Shown: positions 44,251-54,420 of the stretch, one piece after another | Position numbering within the stretch: position 1 is the stretch's first letter | How the letters are laid out: each line of letters opens with the position of its first letter | Assembly (NCBI GenBank): GCA_963781805.1 | Contig: CAWAHF010000004.1 | Coordinates: 1,798,001 to 1,862,000, forward strand | Length of the DNA stretch: 64,000 nucleotides | Origin: JAFGPL01 sp963781805 | GTDB taxonomy: Bacteria; Bacteroidota; Bacteroidia; Bacteroidales; UBA10428 | Direction of reading: 5' to 3' | Translations under genes and position numbers: made by a program | The notes under the pieces: model-generated | Database searches by the model: none | Seen by the model: the letters and a program-made list of their open reading frames with translations, nothing else | What the model was told of the DNA's origin: nothing

Positions 44251-44601
44251 ATGAAAAAAAATCTGATTTACACAGTTTTACTTGTTGGAGGATTAGTCAT
44301 CACTGCACTTTCAGTTTCAGCACAAAATACGAAACCGGGTAATCAAAAAACTACACAACAAAAAGTTCAATACACCTGTCCGATGCATAAACAGGTGATA
44401 TCTGATAAACCGGGCAAATGTCCTATTTGCGGAATGGATCTGGTTGTACTTAAAACTACTCAACCTGGAAATATGATGTATAATACAGGTGATTCAACTC
44501 AAATGCAGCACCACCATATGATGAGTGATTCAACAAATTATATGTATCACCAAAGGATGAATGATTCTACCGGCATGAAACATGAACATCATCAGATGTA
44601 A
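44251..44601 (+). CDS. Exported heavy-metal-binding-domain protein with Met/His-rich tail
   Basis: The 116-residue product has a signal peptide ending near residue 25 (TALSVSAQN). Residues 41-68 form one heavy-metal-binding domain (YTCPMHKQVI, then GKCPICGMDLVVL). The tail (75-116) is packed with Met and His (MQHHHMMSDSTNYMYHQRM). This looks like a periplasmic copper sponge or chaperone for the efflux pump. It is the last gene of the run, 50 bp after copA, and is followed by a strong terminator. Confidence 0.85.
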   Translation: MKKNLIYTVLLVGGLVITALSVSAQNTKPGNQKTTQQKVQYTCPMHKQVISDKPGKCPICGMDLVVLKTTQPGNMMYNTGDSTQMQHHHMMSDSTNYMYHQRMNDSTGMKHEHHQM

Positions 44602-44968
44602 GTCCCTCACGATTTAAGTAATAAAACTTTCTAAGTAAGAATGAACAGGATGAGTTCAGCTTCATCCTGTTTTTTTTAGACAATACTTTTGAATAAGAAA
44701 ATATGAAACCATATAACCTGTAAAATATCAGGTTTTGTACTATCTGTTATTCATTATTGAATTTGATTTACAGTATATTAACTAATATATACGAAATTCC
44801 CTTTAATAGAGGATCCTCTATTCCAACCTGAGGTTACAATTTTTTCATTAAAAGCCTGAAACCAAACCGGTTTTAGTTTTTAAGATATTTTTAACATTTA
44901 AACCAAAACATAGCCTGATAAAAATTTGTTTTCCTGTTAAACGATAATATTCATTCAAAAAAAGCTTA
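44602..44968. other. Spacer after the copper island
   Basis: Apart from the terminator at 44644-44677 no gene or clear regulatory site is seen. Confidence 0.5.
44644..44677 (+). terminator. Rho-independent terminator of the copper island
   Basis: AACAGGATGA (44644-44653) pairs perfectly with TCATCCTGTT (44662-44671), with an eight-base loop and a run of eight T residues (44670-44677). It lies 42 bp after the last metal gene. Confidence 0.92.
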
Positions 44969-47417
44969 ATGAAGCTATTTCTAACAGTTGCGGTTCTACT
45001 TTTTTTCGTTACAGGAGTGTCCAAAACACAATCATTATCAGCAACACATACAATAACACTCAGCGGTACCATCGTTGACGGATCGAATAACGGGAAGCCT
45101 CTTGAATACGCTACCATTGCCATTTATAAAGATTCAACACTGGTTTCAGGTTCCATTACTGATAAAAACGGAAACTTTACATGTGATCTAAAACCTGGAA
45201 AATATAATGCTGTTGTTCAGTTTGTTTCTTTTAAAACAAGGCATATCCAAAACATATCCGTCACACCAGGCAGTAAAAGTGTTACTATTGGTAAAATTAC
45301 CCTTCAGCCAGCATCTACTTCACTAAATGAAGCTACTATTGTGGGTGAAAAAAGCCAGATGGTTATTGGTCTTGACAGGAAAATATTTAATGTAGGAAAA
45401 GACTTAAGCAATTCCGGGAAATCGGCCTCTGACATTCTTGATAATATACCTTCGGTAACCGTTGATGTAGATGGAAATGTGAGTTTGCGCGGCAGTCAGA
45501 ATCTGCAAATATTGATTGATGGAAAACCATCGGGACTGGTTAGCGCCGGTAATACTGACGCACTGCGCAATCTTCAGGGCAGCCTGATAGATAAAGTGGA
45601 AATTATAACCAATCCAAGTTCAAAATACCAGGCTGAGGGTATGGCAGGTATTATAAATATAGTACTTAAAAAAAATGAGACGAAAGGGATCAACGGATCT
45701 TTTGAGTTTTCGGCAGGAAACCCTCAACGATATACGGCCGGCGCCAACGTTAATTTCAGGAGAGAAAAATTAAATTATTTCCTGAATTACGGTGCTAATT
45801 ACAGGGAACGTCCGGGTTCGGGAAGCGCCTATCAGCTTTTTACCCTGGCTGACACTTCATATATAACAAGAATAAACAGAGACAGGCTCAGAACAGGCTG
45901 GTCGCAAAATATTCGTGCAGGAGCGGATTATTATTTAAATGCGAAAAATACATTTACAACTTCGCTATTATTAAGTTTTGATAATGATCTAAATACAACC
46001 AATATCTTCTATAATGATTTTGCAATCAACGGAAATCAGTTATCAGAAAGTTTCAGGCAGGACAAAGAAAAAGAAAATGAGCACAATGTTGAATTTTCGC
46101 TGAATTACACCAAATCATTCAGTCAGGCAGACAGAAAACTTACCGCATTTTTTCAATTTACAGATAACCTTGACGTCGAGAAATCGAATATCAGTGAAAA
46201 TATTACGAATTTGTCGGAACAAGTGGACAATGAGGAATCCATTCTGCAATGGATCTGTAAATTCGGAAGGCCGGAGAACAGTATTGTTACAGGCTGATTA
46301 TGAACAACCTTTTACCAATAATGGTAAATTTGAAACCGGTTTACGGAGTGAATTTCGTACCATAACCAATCCGTACACTGTGAATGAAAAAGATTCATTG
46401 GGGAACTGGTATAGCCTGCCTGTCTTTACCAACGACATTACCTATACCGAAAATGTACATGCAGCATATCTTCAGGCCGGGAAAACATTTAACGATTTTT
46501 CGCTGCAACTTGGAATACGAACGGAATTATCCGATGTCAGAACATTCCAAAAAGTGAATGACGTAAATACTAACCGACTCTATACCGACTTTTTTCCATC
46601 CATTCACAGTACATATAAATTTAATGAAGCCAGTTCGTTTCAATTGAGTTATTCCAGAAGGATTAATCGTCCCCGGTTTTGGTTGCTCAATCCATTTTAC
46701 TCCTTCAGTGATGCAAGAAATATCAGAACCGGGAATCCAAACCTGAATCCTGAATATACCAATGCCATTGAAGGGGGATACCTTTACAAAAATGATTTTT
46801 TTTCACTCTATTCCGGAATCTATGTTCATAATACGAACGGTGTAATAGAACGTGTAAACCGTGTAGATAGCAGTGGGATTACATTTGTGATACCTTACAA
46901 TCTTTCAAAACGAAATTCATTTGGCTTTGAAGCCAATTTCAGTCTTGTTCCTTATGAATGGTGGAAATTAGATGGTGATTTTAATTTCTTCAGGGCTATT
47001 ACAGATGGTAACTATGACAACAAAAATTTGCACAGCGATACCTATTCGTGGAATTCAAGGATTAATTCAAAAATAACATTCCTGAAAAACATCGATTTTC
47101 AGACCATATTTTTCTACCGTGCACCTCACGAAACAACACAGGGCACACGAAAAGCATTCTATATGTTGAATATGGGATTAAGCAAAGATATTTTTAAAGG
47201 CGATGGAACGCTCACCCTGAATGTCAGAGATTTGTTGAACAGTAGAAAATTCAGATTTGTACTCGATCAACCCGATTTATATTCTGAAATCAATTTCCAG
47301 TGGTCGGCCAGAAGTGTTGCTCTTACCTTGAATTACAGGTTGAACCAGAAAAAGAAAATTGCAGAGAGTCAGGATGAAAACAATGGCAATTTTAACGATA
47401 ATGGAATGGGGTTTTAG
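44969..47417 (+). pseudogene. TonB-dependent outer-membrane beta-barrel receptor, interrupted by a frameshift
   Basis: Two overlapping frames make one receptor of about 810 residues. The first (44969-46297) has a signal peptide, a carboxypeptidase-regulatory-like domain (GTIVDGSNNGKPLEYATI), a plug (SASDILDNIPSVTVDVDGN, ILIDGKPSGL, GMAGIINIVLKKNE) and early barrel strands. The second (46170-47417) continues the barrel from NGSVNSEGRRTVLLQADYEQ to the end. The switch lies within about 46240-46249 and needs a one-base change. No long homopolymer is present there. It could be a real mutation or an assembly error. The family is the outer-membrane beta-barrel group often next to metal loci; its ligand is unknown. 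Confidence 0.8.
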
Positions 47418-47444
47418 CATACAATCTGTTAACGATTGATAACC

Positions 47445-47476
47445 AAAAAAAACAGCATCCCGAATCAGGATGCTGT
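47445..47476 (-). terminator. Terminator of the susC-susD transcript
   Basis: ACAGCATCC (47452-47460) pairs with GGATGCTGT (47468-47476) with a seven-base loop. Read on the minus strand, the stem is followed by a run of T residues (the A-run at 47445-47452). It lies 25 bp after the susD stop codon and may also stop the convergent receptor transcript weakly. Confidence 0.85.
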
Positions 47477-47501
47477 CAAAAACCTATCTTAACCTAACCC
47501 A

Positions 47502-49046
47502 TTATTTCCACAGGTCGCTTTGAACCATATTTTTGTTCAGGTCGAGTTCTTTTTGCGGAATCGGATAAAGCGCATGTTTGGCTAGATAGCCTTTACTTCC
47601 GAGAACCGCAGCAGCATCCCCCCAACGAATAAGGTCAGCAAAATGATGTCCTTCAAACGCAAGTTCCACCATTCGCTGATGTTTTATATCAGCAAGTAAT
47701 TGTGCGCCCGAAGTGGTTATGGGAGCAATTTTAGCTCGTGTAGTAATACTGTCCAATGCAGCATGAGCAGCTGTCTCGTTGCCATCACTCATATAATTTG
47801 CCTCTGCTGCCATCAGATAAACATCGGCCATGCGGATAAGCCGTATGTTTGTACCATAGTTTACCTCAGGCTGGGCTTTCAAATCGGTTTCGCTGGCCCA
47901 TGTCCCATATTTCAATCTTACAAATCCATCGCAATCATAAGGCAATTCACCATCGAGTCTGTAATCTCCTCCCTTTGCCTGAAGTTCAGTTTCCGACATA
48001 ATGGAGGCTCTTCTTCTGATGGTATCGTCTGCGGTGAAAGCATCATATATAGCCTGTGTAGGATAAGCAAATCCCCATCCATTGATTAAACCAGTATTAC
48101 CGGGTTCAAAATAGCCGTCACCTCTGGGTCCGCAAAGTTGCCAGTGAATATTGTTTTCCTGACGTCTGCCATTTCCCCAAACAAAGTTGCTCCATTGATT
48201 TCCCTGATCGGTAGCATAACTGATTTCAAACAATGATTCGCTTCCAAATTCGGTCTCTTTTTTAAGAATTTGTGAAAAATCTTTCACCAGCGTATATTCA
48301 TGCGATTGAATAACAGCATTGAATTGCGTAACTGCATCAGCATATTTTTGTTGATATAAATATGCTTTCCCCAACAATGCCTGTGCAGTTCCTTTTGTAA
48401 CTCTGAAAGCATGTTCTTCACCATATTTGTCAATCAAGGCACTTTTTACCAGAAGATCAGGTATTGCTTCTTTCAGGTCGGTTTCAATTTGTGTCCAGAT
48501 TGCGCTTATTTCGGCGGGTGGTTGCGCGTATTCGGAAGCCTTTAATTCGGTTGTTACCAACGGAACTTTTCCAAACATGGTAACCAGTTCAAAATAGTAG
48601 TAAGCTCTGAGTACTTTGGCTTCGGCAATTACTATTTTTTTCCCATCGGTATCTCCTGTAACTTTTTCAATTACTTTGTTGGCCCTGTAGATACCAAAAT
48701 AGCTGGTTTCGTAAACTGCAGATATTGGTTCATTACTGGGGCCATAAAGGAATTTGGCTAATTGCTGATAAGGAGGCTGGTCAGATGAATTACTTCCCCC
48801 ACAATTGATTTCACCACTGGGCAATTCTTTTACCATCCACATACATTTCCAGTCCTGTGCCCAGAGCGCCTGCAACATATCATAGGCTGAAATCACGGCA
48901 GCAAATGCTTGATCATCTGTTTGATAATATTCATCCTGCGGAATTCCACCTGTTTTATCAATGGTAAGGAAATCTTCACTGCATGAAGAAATGATAACAA
49001 ATGCAGTGAAAACGATTAGAATTTTAGATAATATTTTTGTTTTCAT
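47502..49046 (-). CDS. susD: SusD/RagB-family glycan-binding lipoprotein
   Basis: The 514-residue product begins with a lipoprotein signal ending at Cys22 (VIISSCSEDFL). The N-terminal SusD-like domain is clear (FLTIDKTGGIPQDEYYQTDD, YYFELVTMFGKVPLVTTEL). TPR-like helices carry GTAQALLGKAYLYQQKYADA. The C-terminal family region holds IRLADVYLMAAEAN-like and LAFEGHHFADLIRWGD-like stretches. It caps the SusC channel at the cell surface and captures the oligosaccharide. It follows susC by 19 bp. Confidence 0.96.
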   Translation of the reverse strand: MKTKILSKILIVFTAFVIISSCSEDFLTIDKTGGIPQDEYYQTDDQAFAAVISAYDMLQALWAQDWKCMWMVKELPSGEINCGGSNSSDQPPYQQLAKFLYGPSNEPISAVYETSYFGIYRANKVIEKVTGDTDGKKIVIAEAKVLRAYYYFELVTMFGKVPLVTTELKASEYAQPPAEISAIWTQIETDLKEAIPDLLVKSALIDKYGEEHAFRVTKGTAQALLGKAYLYQQKYADAVTQFNAVIQSHEYTLVKDFSQILKKETEFGSESLFEISYATDQGNQWSNFVWGNGRRQENNIHWQLCGPRGDGYFEPGNTGLINGWGFAYPTQAIYDAFTADDTIRRRASIMSETELQAKGGDYRLDGELPYDCDGFVRLKYGTWASETDLKAQPEVNYGTNIRLIRMADVYLMAAEANYMSDGNETAAHAALDSITTRAKIAPITTSGAQLLADIKHQRMVELAFEGHHFADLIRWGDAAAVLGSKGYLAKHALYPIPQKELDLNKNMVQSDLWK

Positions 49047-49065
49047 ATTTCAAATTTTGAATTCA

Positions 49066-52000
49066 TTAAAACGATACTGAAAATCCGAATAATACTTTAC
49101 GGGGTATAGGATAAACTCCCCTGTCAATACCTAAGCTGGAATCTTCATTGCTACCTGCTTCAGGATCCATTCCCTTGTATTTGGTGAATGTAAAATAATC
49201 CTCAAGTGAAACATAAACTCTTACATTGTCAAGTTTAATCTTATTCACAATTGCAGGAGATAAGGTATATCCAACCTGTATTTGTTTAATCCGGGTATAG
49301 GCTCCGTTAAATACAAATATATCGCTTCGGTACGCCTGTTCAACGACATCTTTCTTACGCAATGCGGGATTATCGAAAAATATGGTGGGTTTGTTGCAGG
49401 TAGCACGATCGCCTCTTACAAAACCCATAAGAATTTTGTTCCCTGAAACACCCTGTGCAAAAACATTTAAATCAAAACCCCTGTATTCAAGGTTTATTCC
49501 ACCTCCATAAATCAATTTTGGATGAGGACTGCCAATATTGGTAAGATCATCTTCGGTTATCACACCATCCGGAACCCCGTTAGGTCCCGAAATATCAACA
49601 AAATTAGGATTTCCATCGGCCGCATAGCCTGCAGTTTTGAATCCACGGAAATACCAGACAGGTTGACCTACCTCAAAAGCAGTTGCCCCCATCCAACTCG
49701 GGCCAACCCGCATTCCAGGTATTCTTGCTGCATCGGAATTAAGCTTGGTAACTTCATTTTTCAGGGTGCTTAAATTCAGATCGATTCCATAATGAATCTG
49801 ACCGCTATAATCTTTATATCCAAGGTCGAATTCAAAACCGGAATTTTTTACATCCCCGACATTACTGAAAGAAGGATCATTCCCTGCTGGTGCAGGAGCA
49901 GGTATTAACGCCAGTAAATCTTTGGTTTCCTTGATATAGTAATCGGCGGTAAAAGATAATCGACCACCTAAAAGACGCAAATCCATACCAACATCTGTCT
50001 GCTGACTGGTTTCCCAGGTTAGGTCAGGATTTGGCAAATAATCAGGTTCGGAACCGGTAAATCCATTATAAAGTATGTATTCATTCACAACAGCATCCAG
50101 GTATGCAAACTGAGAGATTTTCTGAAATGGGCTGAATTGCGGATATACTTTCCAGGCACTTCTCAAATTGGCCAAACTCCCATTTTGTCCCCAACTTGCA
50201 CGGATTTTTAGAAAATCAATAAAGTCTGGCATCATTGATTCTTCACTCAATATCCATCCTGCAGAAAATGAGGGGAATAAACCCCAGTTACTACCCGGTG
50301 GCAATAACGAGGTTGATGCTCCGTCGCGTCTTAAGGAAGCCTGAACCATATATTTTTCCATCACATTAAGTGAAACCCTGCCAAAATAAGACACCAGCCT
50401 TTCTTTATAAAGATTTCCATTTATGGTTCCCTTTTGTTCGGCAGTATAATTCAACTCAGAGTATAATTCATCTTCAATGAACATTCTCTCTTTGGATGCT
50501 CTAAGAATCTTATGATCTACAGCTTCTGCTGACATCCCTCCTACAACATTGATTTTGGCTTTTCCAAAATCCTTCATATAGGTAAAGAAATTTTCCCATT
50601 GCCATTTATTTTCTGTATAGGTATCATCTGTTACACTTGTAGTGCTGTTGCTCCGATCGCTCGAATAATAATAAATTGGGTTCCAGAAATGATAATCCTG
50701 GTGAGAATAGTCTATTCCCACACGGGATGTCAGAGTTAAGCCCTTAAAGGGAGAAACATCAACATAAAAATTTCCAAGCATGTTATCGGTGATTGTATTT
50801 CCTCTGGCTATATCCAATCTAAGCAAAGGATTAACTACCTCTCCCTGAACATATTGTGAAATACCATAATATCTGCCATCGGCTGTTTTATTGAATGCAG
50901 TCCCGGCTCTATACAATCCCCTGACGCTTGATGGCATTTGGGTTGTATCGTTATAATATGGCGGGGTTAGCGGATCAATTCCCAATGCGCCGGCCAGAAT
51001 TCCATCGAATTCGCTATCTTCAGGTATTGCTGCCCTTTTGGAATTGGTATAGGAAACTTTTGATCCTACTTTCAACCAGCTATTCACCTTATGATCGACA
51101 TTCAGTCTACCGGAAATTCTCTTGAAATTGGCTTTATCACCCCCCAGAATCCCATCCTGGCTATAATAAGATAAGGATGAAACAAAAGTTGTCATTTCAT
51201 TACCACCCGAAAATGATAGATGATGTTTTTGCATGGGAGCATCTTCAAATATGAGGCTAAGCCAATCGGTAGCATAGCCCGATGCTGATACTGTGGGAAT
51301 AATGCTTTGACTCATAAAATCGATGTATTGATCTGCATTCATTAGTTCAGGTAATTTGCCGGGACTTTGAATACCATATTGAAAGCTGTATTCGACCTTG
51401 CTTTTGCCGGGAACACCAGACTTGGTAGAAATAATCACTACTCCGTTTGCCCCCTCAGCTCCGTATATTGCAGAGGATGCAGCATCTTTCAATACCTCCA
51501 TTCTTTCAATATCGTTGGGATCCAGGTAATTAATATTGGTGGTTTTAACACCATCTACAATATACAAAGGATCTGAATTGCCATTCGAACCGGCTCCGCG
51601 AATTCTAACCTTAATGTCAGCACCGGGTGAGCCTGAAGCAGGTAATACATATACTCCTGCTGTTCTTCCCTGAAGCGCCTGTTCTGCTCTTGAAATGGAA
51701 GAATTTGCAATATCCTCAGATTTAACAGTGGATATAGATCCGGTTACAAGACTTTTTTTCTCAACACCATAACCGATTACCACAACTTCATCCAGTCCCA
51801 TTACATCGGGAGCCAAGCGTATTTCAATGTTTTGAGAGGAATTTACTGTCATGTCTTTTGAAATATAACCTACAAAGGACACCTGTAAAACAACCTCCTC
51901 CTTATCAGATTCAAGCGTAAAGTTACCGGTAGCATCTGTAACCGTACCTGATGTAGTGCCCTTTATCACGATATTTACACCGGGTAAGGGTTCTCCGGTA

Positions 52001-52413
52001 GCATCATCCATAACTTTGCCCGAAATGGTAATACCTTTTTTAGGATCATTCAGACTTCTTATGACAATGATTTTATCAAGCACAGTATACGTAGCCTCAG
52101 CTTTTGGCAACACCTTATCGAGAATTTCACTGATCAGTAAATTAGATGCATTCAGAGAAACTTTCTTGTTGACATCAATCTGATCTACTTTGTAGAAAAT
52201 ATTAAAATCACTTTGAGATTCAATAGCCTTAAAAACATCTTCCAACGTTCCGTTTTTAATATTTAGCGAAAGCTTGGCATTCTGGGGATAAATTGCTGCT
52301 GATGCACACAGCACCGTTACAACCATGAACAGGAATATAAATTTCATAGTCAGGATAGTTTTAGTTAGGAAAATTTTTGATAAAAAAATTCCAATTGAGT
52401 CATTTTTACTCAT
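49066..52413 (-). CDS. susC: SusC/RagA-family TonB-dependent transporter with N-terminal STN domain
   Basis: The 1115-residue transporter has a long leader typical of this subgroup, and a signal ending near residue 42. An STN domain (45-120, LSLNIKNGTLEDVFKAIESQ) contacts the FecR anti-sigma factor in known systems. A carboxypeptidase-like domain (128-205, GKVMDDATGEPLPGVNIVIK) and the plug (GLDEVVVIGYGVEKKSLVTG, LYIVDGVKT, IERMEVLKDAASSAIYGA) follow, then a 22-strand barrel ending in Phe. It imports oligosaccharides across the outer membrane. The STN domain together with the neighbouring fecR and sigma genes implies induction by its own ligand. A candidate antisense RNA lies over its leader. 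Confidence 0.96.
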   Translation of the reverse strand: MSKNDSIGIFLSKIFLTKTILTMKFIFLFMVVTVLCASAAIYPQNAKLSLNIKNGTLEDVFKAIESQSDFNIFYKVDQIDVNKKVSLNASNLLISEILDKVLPKAEATYTVLDKIIVIRSLNDPKKGITISGKVMDDATGEPLPGVNIVIKGTTSGTVTDATGNFTLESDKEEVVLQVSFVGYISKDMTVNSSQNIEIRLAPDVMGLDEVVVIGYGVEKKSLVTGSISTVKSEDIANSSISRAEQALQGRTAGVYVLPASGSPGADIKVRIRGAGSNGNSDPLYIVDGVKTTNINYLDPNDIERMEVLKDAASSAIYGAEGANGVVIISTKSGVPGKSKVEYSFQYGIQSPGKLPELMNADQYIDFMSQSIIPTVSASGYATDWLSLIFEDAPMQKHHLSFSGGNEMTTFVSSLSYYSQDGILGGDKANFKRISGRLNVDHKVNSWLKVGSKVSYTNSKRAAIPEDSEFDGILAGALGIDPLTPPYYNDTTQMPSSVRGLYRAGTAFNKTADGRYYGISQYVQGEVVNPLLRLDIARGNTITDNMLGNFYVDVSPFKGLTLTSRVGIDYSHQDYHFWNPIYYYSSDRSNSTTSVTDDTYTENKWQWENFFTYMKDFGKAKINVVGGMSAEAVDHKILRASKERMFIEDELYSELNYTAEQKGTINGNLYKERLVSYFGRVSLNVMEKYMVQASLRRDGASTSLLPPGSNWGLFPSFSAGWILSEESMMPDFIDFLKIRASWGQNGSLANLRSAWKVYPQFSPFQKISQFAYLDAVVNEYILYNGFTGSEPDYLPNPDLTWETSQQTDVGMDLRLLGGRLSFTADYYIKETKDLLALIPAPAPAGNDPSFSNVGDVKNSGFEFDLGYKDYSGQIHYGIDLNLSTLKNEVTKLNSDAARIPGMRVGPSWMGATAFEVGQPVWYFRGFKTAGYAADGNPNFVDISGPNGVPDGVITEDDLTNIGSPHPKLIYGGGINLEYRGFDLNVFAQGVSGNKILMGFVRGDRATCNKPTIFFDNPALRKKDVVEQAYRSDIFVFNGAYTRIKQIQVGYTLSPAIVNKIKLDNVRVYVSLEDYFTFTKYKGMDPEAGSNEDSSLGIDRGVYPIPRKVLFGFSVSF

Positions 52414-52425
52414 ATATTTGTATTG

Positions 52426-52528
52426 TTAAAAGGTTATTAAATGGCTAATGTATGCTGGCCAAAGCGCATTAGCCGATAATTAATTGCATTTAAACAGGGA
52501 GCGCCCTTGGCGTTCTCTGTTTTTTTTA
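52426..52528 (+). ncRNA. Candidate antisense small RNA opposite the susC leader
   Basis: A perfect TATATTTG (-7) box at 52413-52420 on the plus strand predicts a start near 52426. Hairpin 1 pairs GGCTAATG (52443-52450) with CATTAGCC (52467-52474). Hairpin 2 is a terminator: 52492-52505 pairs with 52509-52522 over 14 positions (two G-T pairs, three-base loop) and ends in eight T residues (52520-52527). No open frame is present, and no plus-strand gene lies upstream that would need this terminator. The RNA of about 100 nt would be fully complementary to the 5' leader of susC. Known Bacteroides PULs with ECF/anti-sigma control carry similar cis-antisense repressors (DonS type). Confidence 0.6.
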
Positions 52529-52634
52529 TTTGGGGGTGGAGTTGTTATGGGTCTTTCATTGCATTAGGGTTTAGGTTAATAATTGATCATTTGAGTCGAT
52601 GGGGTTACATCAAATCTATTTTAAATTAATGTTG

Positions 52635-53714
52635 TCATTTTTTACTCAGGGCAATGGTGATGGTCTTATTGTTAACAGAATAATTAATGGGTGTGGTAAG
52701 TTTTATGGCATCCAGAACCTGGTATATGGTTTCATAGTTCTCAAATCTTCCTTTGTAACACTGAGATAATAATTCCGGATCTTTTACAATAATGGTATAC
52801 CCATACCATCTTTCAAGTTTCACAACAATATCTGCAAGCGACTCATTATCAAAAACAAGCACCTGATCTTTCCATGAGATTGCCGATTCAATATTCCTTG
52901 GGAATTTCTGTTTCTGGTTATCTGCCTTAGTTGGTAGTTCCGATGGAACCTTCAGATCAGAAATAATGATCTTATTATCCGATTTATTTAAAACTGCTTT
53001 TTGATTAGGTTTTAAAACTACTTCGTGGTCTGTGTCACCGATTTTTCCTGTTTTCAGCAAACGCACACTGCCTTCGATCAGAGTAGTCTCGATGGTTTTA
53101 TCTTTTGGATAGCACTTTACATTGAACGAAGTTCCAAGCACAGTTATATTAAGATTCCTGGTTTTTACATTGAAGATTTGGTGATTCACTTTTGCCACTT
53201 CAAAATATGCTTCACCTTCCAGGTACACATCCCGGCTTCCGTCTGAATTGAATTTTGAAGGATATCTCAAAACTGTTTCTGAGTTAAGCCAGATTTTGGT
53301 ACCGTCTGATAATATTACCTTTGATTTTTGTCCTTTATCAACGATGATTTCATTTTCTGTAAGAGAATTTGTCCCGGAAGAACGTCCTGTAAAATAGAAT
53401 GCTGCATAAGTTAATCCGATACCTGCAATGAAGATGGCAGCATATTTCAATAAAACTTTAAAGGGTCTAATTCGTTCCAGTTTTTGTTTATGTTCTATTT
53501 CAGAGGAAATTTGACCGGCAACTTTTTGCCATTCTTTTTCAGTATCCGCAATAGCTGCATTCTGATTAATTCCGGAATTATCCCATATTAATTTTAATTC
53601 GTAAAACTGTTTCCGTAGCGATTTATCTTCTTTAATTGCCTTTAACAGTTTCGCCTTGTCTTTATCAACCAGCCTACCCTCAAAATAATCCAGTAAAATC
53701 TTCTCAAAATCCAT
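52635..53714 (-). CDS. FecR-family anti-sigma factor
   Basis: I start at the ATG 53714 (DFEKILLDYFEGRL), giving 359 residues; the frame extends 24 codons upstream without family similarity. A cytosolic N-terminal anti-sigma domain (1-85) is followed by one transmembrane helix (LLKYAAIFIAGIGLTYAAF). A periplasmic FecR domain (VDKGQKSKVILSDGTKIWLN, YLEGEAYFEVAK, VLGTSFNVKCY) and a C-terminal DUF4974 domain (FDNESLADIVVKLERWYGY) complete it. It should hold the ECF sigma factor until SusC signals that its ligand is present. It lies 142 bp after the sigma gene and 221 bp before susC. Confidence 0.94.
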   Translation of the reverse strand: MDFEKILLDYFEGRLVDKDKAKLLKAIKEDKSLRKQFYELKLIWDNSGINQNAAIADTEKEWQKVAGQISSEIEHKQKLERIRPFKVLLKYAAIFIAGIGLTYAAFYFTGRSSGTNSLTENEIIVDKGQKSKVILSDGTKIWLNSETVLRYPSKFNSDGSRDVYLEGEAYFEVAKVNHQIFNVKTRNLNITVLGTSFNVKCYPKDKTIETTLIEGSVRLLKTGKIGDTDHEVVLKPNQKAVLNKSDNKIIISDLKVPSELPTKADNQKQKFPRNIESAISWKDQVLVFDNESLADIVVKLERWYGYTIIVKDPELLSQCYKGRFENYETIYQVLDAIKLTTPINYSVNNKTITIALSKK

Positions 53715-53856
53715 TTTTTGCAATTTATATCTGTTCTTTCTATAATAATGACGTAAAAAATTTGAATGACTACGTAATGAAATCATGCAAATTTTTCAAT
53801 TTTATGTTTCTAATAAATGGGGATTAAAGTATAAATAACTAAAAATATGAAAGTTA

Positions 53857-54420
53857 TTATTTAATAATATCTTTCAATTTTTCTTTAATAAATTTCAACG
53901 CCAGGTAAATATGTGTTTCAACAGTTCTGAGAGTCAGGTTCAATTCTTTTGAAATTTCTTTAGAAGACAACCCTTCAATCCGGCTTAATTTAAAAACTTT
54001 TTGCTGTTGTACAGGCAGTTGTTCAATGGCAGTGTTTATAATACGTTCAAGTTCTTCAGATATCAATGTGTCCAGAATACCTTCATGTTGATAATAATCC
54101 AATTCATCCTCAATAAACAAAAATTCGGTTTCTGATACCGTTTTAAGTTCATTTTTCTTTGTCCTAAGATAGTTTATACATTGATTTTTTGTACTGATGG
54201 TAAGATACGATTCCAATGACCTTGTAATTGCTAATTTATCCTTCCTGTCCCACAGCCTCATCAAAACATCGTGTACCGTTTCCAGGGCAAGAGCGTCATC
54301 TTTGAGTATCTTTTTTGCAAACGAAAAAAGTTTAAGGTGATATTTCTTAAAAAGATGCTCGAATGCAAAGTAATCTCCTTCTTTCAGCTTTTGCAGAAGT
54401 ATAATATCTTCAATTTGCAT
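53857..54420 (-). CDS. ECF RNA polymerase sigma factor (Bacteroidota PUL type)
   Basis: The 187-residue product has region 2 (LKEGDYFAFEHLFKKYHLKL, DVLMRLWDRKDKL) and region 4 (ERIINTAIEQLPVQQQKVFK, GLSSKEISKELNLTLRTVET). It directs RNA polymerase to the PUL promoters and is controlled by the FecR protein encoded next. A near-ideal housekeeping promoter precedes it (54458-54489), so the pair is probably made constitutively. susC itself lacks a TAnnTTTG box in its upstream spacer, which fits dependence on this sigma factor. Confidence 0.95.
   Translation of the reverse strand: MQIEDIILLQKLKEGDYFAFEHLFKKYHLKLFSFAKKILKDDALALETVHDVLMRLWDRKDKLAITRSLESYLTISTKNQCINYLRTKKNELKTVSETEFLFIEDELDYYQHEGILDTLISEELERIINTAIEQLPVQQQKVFKLSRIEGLSSKEISKELNLTLRTVETHIYLALKFIKEKLKDIIK

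Noticed and set aside
53715..53786. Upstream extension of the FecR protein by 24 codons
   Set aside because: The conserved DYFEGRL start follows the ATG at 53714; the extension is basic and unlike the family.
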